Source: Strigops habroptila (Eukaryota; Chordata; Aves; Psittaciformes; Psittacidae). Taken from it: 64,000 nt of DNA. A program made the translations under genes and the position numbers. The stretch is from assembly GCF_004027225.2 (NCBI RefSeq), contig NC_044282.2, positions 56,066,397 through 56,130,396 of the forward strand, written 5' to 3'. Positions 49,861 to 59,455 of this stretch are shown in pieces. The notes beneath the pieces are model-generated. The model saw only the letters and a list, made by a program, of their open reading frames with translations, ran no database searches and had not been told where the DNA came from. How positions within the stretch are numbered: position 1 is the stretch's first letter; every line of letters starts with the position of its first letter.

Positions 49861-52800
49861 AAATTTCCTTGATTCTAGAAAGGTAATTTTTAAACTCTGT
49901 TCATTTGCGTTTTCAAATTGTAAAATATCAGAAAAAAACCACCAAATCTCCATAACCACAAAGGCTTTAAAAACTTGTTTTAGAACAAAATTAAATTCTC
50001 AAGAAACCAAGGCTTATCGGTCATTCAAAGAACATCATCTAAGATGATGTTGAAATAACAAACAAGATTTGTTGTATTGGATTTTTAGAGTGATTCTTTA
50101 AAGTTCTAGGCCCAAAATACTTGTATTTGGACTTGCTTATTAAATTCTCCAGAGTTATAGCAGCAGTCTGTGGAAGGGCTGTAGTGGTTTATTAAATTCT
50201 ATAGGAGTTTACAGTTACGAAATTTAAGGGAATAATTAGCAATATTCCTCACTAGTATCTGACCTAGATTCAAGTCTGCAGAGTTTAAAACCACCACGTT
50301 TTTATTCCTGTCAACCCTAGCCTTCACCAATCTAATTTCCACTACCTTCTCATCCTTACACAAACCCAGTATGAAATACTACTGCTCAGGATTTACAAAA
50401 TGTTACCTTGTTTAGCCTTGAAATGCTGGCACTCAGCTGCACTTCTAAATTCGCTCTTGTTTTAAAGCTATTTTGCTAAGGTAACACTGGGTGCTGTTTG
50501 GAGCTGCAACTGCAGTACAGAAGATCAGACAGTGGGCAAGGAACTGTTGAATTAAAATAAAAATATTTTCCTAAGTATGCTTACAAGTTTATTCAGTGCT
50601 TTATGGTATCTGAAAGGTGAAAGGGTTGGGGAGTAGCTGAAGTGAAAGCAAATCTCTCTGTGGAAGGTTTGTAACAGCAAGTTTTAATCTCCAGTATTAG
50701 TAACAAAGCAAAACAAACCCTACTTGTCCATACTAGGCTGCTCTGTGATTTGAGAGAGCTGTTTTTACTACTGCAGCCACAGGATTATCAGTAATGCCTG
50801 GTATGAAATACATTTATTGAGTTACTTGCTCTGGCTTCAAGCCTTGCCCGGGATCACGTTTCAGCCCTGTTGGCCTGTCCTCGTGGCCTGTTATTCTATT
50901 CCGCTGGCTTAGCACTGTTTCTGTGAGATGTTACGAGTATCAGAGTTCTGCATATAAAGAATAAGCTGAAATTCTCCACTCCACAACCTATCTGAGAACC
51001 AGCGTGGTATAGGGGTAGTCTGAGCTCCAGAGACATATCTGATTAAGGTCTCTCCTGGAAGAAAGTTCTGTTTCACATGTAGTCTCAAAAAATCCCAAGG
51101 AAGGTGAGGAAAGTAGGAGAATATAACAGTAAATACTGACACCCCTTCCCCTCCCTCCCCCCAAATAACGGGATTAAAAATAAAAGAATCTGTGTCAGCC
51201 AAGAACAAGGCAATGTTTTATTCACTAACACAGTTAATTGCACTGACTGCATGTGTTTCAGGTAACGGAAATCACTTGTTTCCAAGTATCATGTTCTTTA
51301 TTCAATATGTTGGTTTTTCTGTTATATATATCTACCTCTATATGTGTAACTGCAAAAGCTCAGACTTGGATATTTTAAGAAGGCAGTACTATAGCTTAGA
51401 TATAGCTCAATGCAGATATTAATGAAGCTCTGGCTTGAATTATGTGTAGTAGTTCATTAACCATTAAAATCATTTGAGTTTCCTTGTAATTTATTAGAAG
51501 TTTCGGGTCATACCCAAACTGTACAAAGTGTCAGTTTTGTTGTGATTGTCTCTATTCCTCCAGCACACACCCACAGAGGTATTTCCTGGTGAAAGATGCA
51601 ATTCGTTCTCTGATGACTGGCAAGCTGGTGTGTCGCTATGGCCCTTGTGAATCAAAACTAGAACTGTATTTAGTGGAAGCAGAAAAGGACTTGCTGCTTT
51701 TAGATAACCATAGTTAAAAAGGATGTGTGAATGAGCGTTTGCATACTCTACTCTTATCCTACATTTGGATGCGATGGAAGCTCTTATATCATTTGTGCTT
51801 TTGTGAAGCACTTCCTTAGTTGCTTTGATTTGAAAAAGGCAGGGCTGTTGCTCTATGAGAGTAAGTAAAGGATTATGATTAGATTTACAGTACCTGTAAA
51901 AGGATGATATTCTGTATGAAACTGTTATTTTTCTCTAGTCTGCATATGTGTTAAGGGTTAGAACTGGCTGTTGGATGAGAACTGAGCAACAGTTCCCTAG
52001 AGAGGCAATGGTGAAAATGGTTCTTGGGAACTGACATTGCTGGGTGGGATAGAGTTACAGTCAGCATTAAGTGTTGTTTTTGGCAAATAGTGAAGTTAAT
52101 TGCTGATGACTGATAGGAGTCGAACTCTGGACTTTGGAAAAATAAATTGGAAGTGGTGTTTGAAAGGAACATTTCCCTCTTGTTAGAGGGAAACTGACCT
52201 ATTGTTTTTGTGATCTGCTTCTTTTGGTTCTTTTTTCTGTCTTTACAATGTAAATCCCTGCTTTGGTAGTGACATTGGTCTTTTGAATCAAGGATATGTT
52301 TAGCACTTGACTCCTATACATTGATTTAATTTGGGAGTACGGATGCCCACCAGCAAAGATTCCATGTCCTCAACACAATCCTTGAAAAAAGAGAAGTGCT
52401 AAACCCAAAAGATTTTGAGATTATTTTTGTTATCCTGGATTTTCAAAATTTATAGCATTTGGGAAAGTTTTGGTGGGCTTAATGCTTTAAATTTCTTTTA
52501 TGTTTTTACCAGGTTTTCAAATGAAATATAAATTTTTAAAGAAATGCTCAAATTACTACCTGCTCTAACACTGTCTTTGCCACGCAGGCTAATTAAGTGA
52601 ACCACTAAAAAATTTCCTGATAAAATCATGACTATTTATGTCACTTCCACGCCTAGATGAACCATGCCAAAATAGGGCAGATTTGGCTGTAGCAGTACAG
52701 CTGGAATGTTTTTCTCAAATAATTGCTTCCCTTCAGGCCCTGGGTATGACAATGGTGAAATCACATCCCAGAATTTGCGGGTGAAGAAAGGAGAGGCAAA

Positions 52801-55035
52801 TGTCCTTGGCCATCTTTAAAACCAACCTGCCTTATCTTTGGAGTGGGTGCTTGTAAGGCTGTAGCTTATATTCCATAATGCAGAGACATATACTTGATGA
52901 GGAATGGTAACATCTTTTGATAATATGTTTATTGTCTCAGTTTCTTGACTCACATTCTGTGGTCTATGAATAGCTGATTGGTGATCTGCTGTATCATTTT
53001 CCTAAACTAAAATAGTTTCTTACAGCCATCCAAGAGAGATTTATTCATGCTTGCCAGGAAAGAGTCAAAGAGTTCTGTAAGCTATTCCTTGTTTCCTGAT
53101 GGAGGGTTTCTTACCTTGGTATGCAAGTGCTATTGAAGTCCCCAAACACCTGCCATTTACTACATGTTTATGCATTTCATCAGTAAAGAGCATCCTAGTA
53201 GTTCCCTTCCTGGTACCACATGTAGTGGTACAAAAGGTCACTGGAGACTTGTTACCAAAAATTCAGCAAGGATGCTGAAAACAATTCAGGTTTTGGGTTA
53301 CTGAACCATGAATCAATGGGTAATGAAATGCCAATGCTTTCAAAAGAACAAGCAATGAATGTAATGCAAATCTGGCACACTTAAAGAGGAAAAAAGTGCA
53401 TTAATTCTCTACAGCCACTTTTGCTCTTTGAAGATCATAATGTCATCCTTGATCATGTCCATGCCTAATCCAGTGTCTTCTCTCTGACAGTGGTCAGTGC
53501 CAGATGTTTCAGATACTGTGCTTAGTTTATTATTAGCCAGAAACCATCAAAGTGTTCAATCCCTTCAATATCTTGAGCTTGAATGAACTCAAGTTATTTT
53601 AAGATTGCTGATGAGAGATGAGGGGAAGGAGTTGTTTCAACAAGTGATCTGCACTAATTGCAAGGGTTGAAGTCTTCCCTGATCCTGAATTGGTAATATG
53701 AAAGGCATGTTCTAGGATGACAGTCTGACAGAATAATTGAATATCCAGAGAAACCAGTAGAGTCTTGACTGCATCTTGGTTGTATTTCTCTGGCTCCCTA
53801 ATAGGTCAGCCTCAGGGAAAAGTCCTAATGCACTGGAGTAACAGCATGGAAATTAGGGTTTAATGTTTTCTGTTATATTCTGGTTTTGCTTGCAGTTTGC
53901 TTGTCCTGATGCCCCATCTTGTATGATTGCCTTACTTTTCATGGAAAAGAGCTAATCTGACTACAGGAGTAGGTGTACAGCATCACACAGAGCATGTATT
54001 CTACTGGCTGGGAAAGGAGATGCACTCCAGTAGTTCATTTTATTCCCAAAGTGCTTCCTTGAACAAGTGAGATAAAGGCACTAAATTAAATAGTGCTATT
54101 CCCTGATCTGATGCAGCCCTGTCACTTACTCTAATTACTGGGGCTGTGTCTCAGCCTTTTTCTTATGAGCAAATGCAGCCCTGGGGACTTGGAAATTAAT
54201 ATGTTGATTTGAGTAAATATCTATTTGGCACACACCTTGAGGCACTGCAGCAACAGAACTGCTAAATAAGAACTAAAATTTAGAGAAATCAGAGGATCCA
54301 GACATCATTGTGGCAGCTTGAATGCTGAAGCTAAATTAGCGTGTGTTGGTTGTCTCTGAGAACAATAATTATAGGCGTTTTGGGCATCTTGATATTTGTT
54401 CGGACTGGTATTCTTTCACACAACTCTTGAGCTAGGTTTCAGTGTTAGTATGGAAGCAGAACTATTCCCATTAAAAGTTCTGGATGTAAGCCATTCTATT
54501 TTGGAGAGTAAGAGGAAGTTGCTGGATATGGCCTTAGAGACAGAGAAAAGGCCCTGGGAGCGTTTAACTTAGTGGAGTAAGTATACTCTACAGATATGCC
54601 TACAAGGATACCTAGAGATGATTCTGAGAAAGCCATGTGAATTCTCTCAAACCACATGAATTGTGCTTCCCTGTGTCCATTATCATGTCTTGGAAGACAG
54701 GATGATGAATGTGAAGAAGCAGCGCACCTTGCAGTAATGCAGGGTAATTGCATACCAAGCTGGCCCCTCAGTATATCAAAGATGTTGAGATCTAGAAAGA
54801 ATCCCTTTGGCTGCCAAGAAGGCAAGGGTACTGGAACATATGATAAATAAGAGTCCAAGAGAGCTGCTCTGTTCATCTAGGAGAAGTAAAGAATAAGGAG
54901 GGTGGGATCTAATTACTGTTTTACACTACCTAAAGGTATAGAGGAAATGGAACCAGTCCTTTATCTGAAATGTACAATGGAAGAACCAAGGGGAACAAAA
55001 AAAGTCATAACATGGAAAATTCCAATTGCATGTAG
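49861..55035. other. Intron 1 segment with no recognised element
   Basis: I see no repeat family or supported exon in these 5.2 kb. Base composition is AT-rich, especially 49900-50300 and 52380-52560. Confidence 0.4.
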
Positions 55036-55158
55036 TGAAAAAAATTTTCACTGTGAAAATTGTTAAGCATTGGCACAGGTTACCCAGAGAGGTTGTAGAG
55101 GCCTTATCCTTGGAGATACTCAGAACTGGGCAAGGCCTTGGGAAACCTGGTCTAAGTA
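55036..55158 (+). mobile_element. CR1 LINE fragment, left arm of an inverted pair
   Basis: TTTTCACTGTGAAAATTG, then GGCACAGGTTACCCAGAGAG and CCTTGGAGATACTCAG, are sense CR1. It ends near GGTCTAAGTA without the terminal octamers and abuts a reversed CR1 piece. Confidence 0.8.
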
Positions 55159-55160
55159 TG

Positions 55161-55610
55161 TCCAGCTTTGAGCACAAGAGCAGGCCAGGTTGCTCAGGGC
55201 TTTGTCTGGTAAGGTCTTGAAAACCTCTAAGGATGCAGGCTGCACAACTTCTCTGGGCAACCTGCTCCACTGCTTGACTACCCTCACAGTGAAAAAGTTG
55301 CTCCATATATCTGGTCTGAAACTCTCGTTTTATCTTGTGCCTGTTATCTCTCATTCTCCCACCATGCACCACTGTGAAGAGCATGGCTCCATCTCCTTTA
55401 TAATCTCCCTGTAGATACTGGCAGGCTGCTACTAGTTTCCCACAACGCTGTCTCTTCTCCAGGCTGAACAAGCCACTTCTTACAGGGCAAGTGCTCCAGC
55501 TCCCAAACATCTTGGTGGCCCTCTGTTGAATTCACTCCAGTTTATGGAAGTCTACTTTGTATCAGGGGTCCAAAGATTGCATACAGTATCTAGATGTGGT
55601 CTAAATGATG
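55161..55610 (-). mobile_element. CR1 LINE fragment, right arm of an inverted pair
   Basis: Reversed CR1: GGCCAGGTTGCTCAGGGC, CTCTGGGCAACCTGCTCC, CCCTCACAGTGAAAAAGTTG, then the region with TCTCTTCTCCAGGCTGAACA and a worn tail to about 55610. It ends about 300 bp before exon 2. The 194-codon minus-strand frame here is a by-product of the repeat. Confidence 0.88.
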
Positions 55611-55880
55611 AGTCTGGCTCAGCTGCATTTCCTTTAAACTTGATAGATATGCCAATGGAAATAAGTGGTATGATTGGACTAAGCATTTGGAGCATCTGAA
55701 TATTGCTTCCACCAAGTATGGCTGAAGGTCAAGTCACCAAGCCTCCACCCCTGCCATGTCATTGTCTCTCTCCTTTGCACATGTGTGAGATGAGTAATAA
55801 AATCTGTGTCCCTTATTGCTTGTAAGATGTGCGTGTGTTGTATTGCAGTGGTGTAAATCACCTAAATATTAACTTCCTTT

Positions 55881-55910
55881 CACTGACAGTTTTTGCCGTG
55901 GTTTTTGCAG
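55881..55910 (+). promoter_or_regulatory. Exon 2 splice acceptor and branch point
   Basis: CACTGAC (55881-55887) fits the branch-point consensus, with the A at 55886. The tract TTTTTGCCGTGGTTTTTGCAG follows the early AG at 55888-55889, and its final AG (55909-55910) opens exon 2. The early AG, only 3 nt beyond the candidate A, would be too close to be used. Confidence 0.7.
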
Positions 55911-56125
55911 GTTACATATCACAAGTACTAAAGAATTACACTGACCATGCCTGCGATGGAGAATATGTCTCCCTGAGATGTCCTCACAGAACTACCATCA
56001 GCATCCAGTCTTCTTTTTATGGCCGAATTGTACCAAGTCATCAGATGTGTCCTTCTCGCTATCCCCACTCCTATGCAACGTTAATTAAAGAAGATGTTGC
56101 CTGTTCAGTTGGCACTTCCCTTCAG
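55911..56125 (+). CDS. EVA1C: EVA1C-family gene, coding exon 2 (first half of SUEL-type lectin domain)
   Basis: The exon is 215 bp, with acceptor TTTTTGCAG|GTTAC and donor CTTCAG|GTACGG. Its first two bases complete Gly34. Seventy-one further codons (residues 35-105) end in phase 0. Residues 34-105 start the galactose-binding lectin (SUEL/rhamnose-binding) domain: the sequon N42-Y-T, then HACDGEYVSLRCP (Cys48, Cys57), TISIQSSFYGR (residues 62-72) and later Cys80 and Cys98. The CDGxxxxLxCP...I.I..A/S.YGR pattern marks this family, also found in latrophilins. The preceding GYISQVLKNYT favours EVA1C, where the human protein has a similar run. EVA1C is a heparin-binding surface protein with two such domains and one membrane span; those parts are not in the window. 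The region after YGR departs from human as I recall it, so a paralogue is possible. A (TTTG)n/T tract lies 300 bp downstream. Confidence 0.93.
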
Positions 56126-56423
56126 GTACGGCATGTTAAACTGAATCTGTTCATTTGGGACTTCATCTTTTCTTGGCCAGGCTGCAGCTGTCTGTGCTGG
56201 TGCTGCATAGAGCTCTATTAATGAGCACTACCCAGCATGGCAGCACTGACACCTCACACAGCTTAGTGGGTAATTTGTCTTGGTAGTTTGGGCAGGACTG
56301 AATTAGATTTTGCTGATGAATCTCTCACCTTTGCTGTTATTCCAGTCAGTAACAGTTCAGGAATGTGGCTGAAATAGAATTACTCTGTAAGACCACAGTA
56401 TGTTTGACTGGATTTGAAGGTGA

Positions 56424-56449
56424 TTTTGTTTGTTTGTTTGTTTTTTTTT
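56424..56449. repeat. (TTTG)n and poly-T tract
   Basis: Four GTTT units are followed by nine to ten T residues. It is simple sequence about 300 bp downstream of exon 2. Confidence 0.9.
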
Positions 56450-57807
56450 CCTTCCCAATGGTTAGCTTTTTCAACACATTTAGAAGTTGCTGTGGTGTTC
56501 TTTTTGCTTCAGAACTGATCCTATTTCAAGAGGCTTTTGGTAACTTGAAATGCAGAGAGAACCCTGGGCTTTACTTCTGACTCATTTAGCTCTTAGGCCA
56601 TTGTAAGTGATCATACATCACTTAAGCTTGTAATGTCCCAAGCATCGGTAGTTAATCAGCTCTGTCTGTTTGTGTAGGGGATGTTGACTACATGTATCCT
56701 CCCAAGAGAACGTGTGACGTCAGCAAACCAAAGGATTATTTGTAAGGTGCCAGTGTTGCTCAACTGTCAGTAGAACAACTAGAATCAGAAACATGAGTTG
56801 GCTGATGTTGTTGAGATGAATGGGGTCTGCTACTGGATGCTGAAGTAAGCACAAGTCTTTCCAAGTGCAGGATTTGGGACTGAAAACTTTTGGGCAAAGA
56901 TCTCAAGCACCTAGTGTGTTTATGGCTATGAATCAATAATAACTCATAATAAAAGTTATAGCAGAACTAGATTAATGCACCTACAGGGTGCATAATAATT
57001 TATTTTATAATTTGGCCAAAGGCCAGGGTTTCCCACATCACTTCTCACTCTTGCATCAAAGGTTTTTAAGAGGAATTTACAACTTTTTTTTTAAAGTTGA
57101 TATGAGTGCTTTGGCTTCCAAATGTTAGTGGTAAATTCTCAAGAAATTGCCCAGGGTTGGTGTTTGCTGTAGTGTAACCCTTAAGTGACGGGTTTGCAGT
57201 TGCCCTCATAACACTTCCACTGCACAGCAAATGACTGCGTTGTAGTGTGGGAGGACATGGTCCTTATCAGTGGAAGGTTTTCCCAGATATGATAACAAAA
57301 GTTCATAATACAACAGACAGGAGGCAGTTGTGTTGTTTAAGGTGGGGGAACATGGATTGAGAACTTTGGCAGAGGCTAACCTTCCCTACCTTCCTCTATT
57401 GATTTACTGCAAAATTTACTTGAAACACTTTGTTTCTGAGCATGATTGATAGCTATGTGCATAGCTTTAACCCTTGTGGGTAAGTGGCCCACTTAAGACA
57501 TCTGGAAGAACTTGAGAGCAGGGGAGATGTAACCTTTGGCTTTCCATGCCATGGTTTTATGTCCAGGAGGGATTTCAAAGAAATCCTTACCTGCTTGGCT
57601 TAGCTCCTTATGTTGTCAGAGCTGTTCCCATTAGCTTTGCCTCCAACACTTACAGTGCTTGTAATTACAGTTCCCCTATCTATTAGAGTGAGAACTGTGT
57701 TCTCTGTAGGTAGTCTTGTACAGTATGTTTGTTACATGACTGAGACCAGAATACTCCTATTCACCCATTTTTGGGGATGCAGATGTGCTAAGGAAGTAGC
57801 TGACATT

Positions 57808-57870
57808 TTCTGTTCTGCCACAAATTTCTTGGGGGACCTTGGGCAAATTCCCGAGTCTCTTTGGAGGAGA
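57808..57870 (+). repeat. Possible MIR core fragment
   Basis: TTCTGCCACAAATTTCTTGG, then GGGACCTTGGGCAAATTCCC and GAGTCTCTTTGG, follow the MIR core (CTGCCACT...TGACCTTGGGCAAGTCACTTAACCTCTCTG). It is short and diverged. Confidence 0.4.
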
Positions 57871-59403
57871 TCCACAGTCCCTCTGGTGCTCCCAAATGTG
57901 GCTTTGATACGTCAGTGTGCTGTGCTTGGCTAGGGTAGGATGAGTCCGAATGCCAGAGATGAATCTTGTCTTCTTTCTTAATCCTGGAGGGGGTGAGGCC
58001 TCTCTGAAGGATAATCCAGAAACTCCACAAGCTGAAAGGCAAGCTGCCTGCAGCTTGCTGGCAGGAAATGCGTGTATGTAGGAAAATTGAAAAGTTGTAG
58101 ACAAGGAAATTATGTGTAGTTTTGTGGTTTTGAAACTCTGCTATATGGCTGCTATAGGCAGGACCAATTGTGTGTGTATTCTGACTGTCAGTAATTTAAA
58201 AAGTCAGCCAAACCCTTCAAAATTAAGTTTATAAAATTACTGTGTCTAATCAAACCCATGACTGTATAAATTTGCTGCTTCTCTGGAGAGTGGCCTGGAG
58301 GGAGTGTAGGGGGCAGTTTATTCCCTGCAAACTCTACCTGTGAGTAAGTAGACATTGTTCAGACATTGTTTCTATGTTAAAAAGGGAAAATAAAGAGTTG
58401 ATTACACAGAGACAACCACAGGCTTGTGTGGTTGGCTGCCAGTATCCCTTGCTTTATTCACTTGTTTTTGTTTGAAATGAAATGCAGACCACTTGGGAGA
58501 GCATGTCCAAGACATTAAGGCAGTGACCCCAAACTACACATTTCTGTTATTCTAACACTGCAATGTCAGATTCAATGGGAGATTTCCAAAAGTACAATGA
58601 GTTTGGACATTCATACTGGGATTTTAGTTTTGATGTGGTTGGTCTCTTGTTAACTTTTTGATCAAGTCACATGAATATGGAGAGATGAGAACAACAAAAT
58701 AAAGTTGTGTTGAAAGCCAGACATTATTTCCTTTTTTAAACAGCTCCCCTTGCTTCCCCCACTCCACTCAGTTTAACAGGAGAGCCCAGAGTTAGCCCAA
58801 GTCACATGAGATACATGTCAGGAAGGAAGGAGAGTTGAGGCATCTTTGAGATATTTTGAAGGAAGTGTAGAAAATTCCCACTCATCCATTAATAGCAGAA
58901 GCTAATTTGGGGCACTAATGTTGTTAATTAGCAGTGTGGTCTTGTATTGGCTCTTTCTTACATTTTTTGTGGAGTTCTGCAGAGAGTATTCCTGGTTGTG
59001 AAGTAATGGAGAGCAATGTCCTTGTCCCAGCCAGGAGGGATGGTCGGAGAGAGAGAAGAGGAACATCTGGAGCTTTGGTAGCTGTGATAAAAGAGACCCA
59101 CAGAGTGCACTGTCCTGCTTGGCAGAAGAGGTCTGTTAGGAGGAGCCTCATGGTGGCTGAACCATCTCTTGTCTTCCTTTCAGGTCAGGAAGAGCAGCTG
59201 CCAGGACCAAAATCTATTAATCTTTTGCCCAGAAAAGTAAATCCTTGAATATTAAGGGTCATTTAGGTGTATTGAAGTCATGCCACTGAAAATGGTTGGC
59301 AGTAGGTAAGAGGGTGTTCATCCACGCTGCATAATTTCTGCAGAGAAATGAGTTGTATTCCCACTAGGAAGTCTCTGTCTAGTTTGGGTCCTGAAGAGCA
59401 GAG

Positions 59404-59455
59404 CCACATTAGCATGGTCCTGTGTGTGTCCACATTAGCATGGTGCTGTGTGTGG
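59404..59455. repeat. Two-copy 26-bp tandem duplication
   Basis: CCACATTAGCATGGTCCTGT plus GTGTGT is followed directly by the same 26-mer with two changes. It is probably recent. Confidence 0.92.

Larger units (their letters stand above)
563..55910 (+). other. Intron 1 of the EVA1C-family gene (about 55.3 kb)
   Basis: The intron runs from the GT at 563-564 to the AG at 55909-55910. The acceptor has a branch-point-like CACTGAC (55881-55887, candidate A at 55886, 25 nt before the exon) and a T-rich tract ending TTTTTGCAG. I found no other exon I can support. Its content is mostly unique, moderately AT-rich sequence broken by CR1 copies, one clear and one probable LTR, one or two MIR-like fragments and microsatellites, each listed separately. 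A long first intron is common in genes of this family and is a usual place for enhancers, but none is proven here. Confidence 0.8.

Noticed and set aside
54926..55510. 194-codon minus-strand frame, the longest in the window.
   Set aside because: It lies mostly over the CR1 inverted pair. CR1 3' sequence often stays open, and the product is not reverse transcriptase or any known protein.
55829..56221. A longer frame through exon 2 whose upstream part looks like a signal peptide (FLSLTVFAVVFA before GYIS).
   Set aside because: It opens with GTG, and an in-frame TAA lies at 55823-55825, so there is no ATG. The hydrophobic run is the T-rich splice tract read as codons, and the 3' extension is intron 2 past a good donor.
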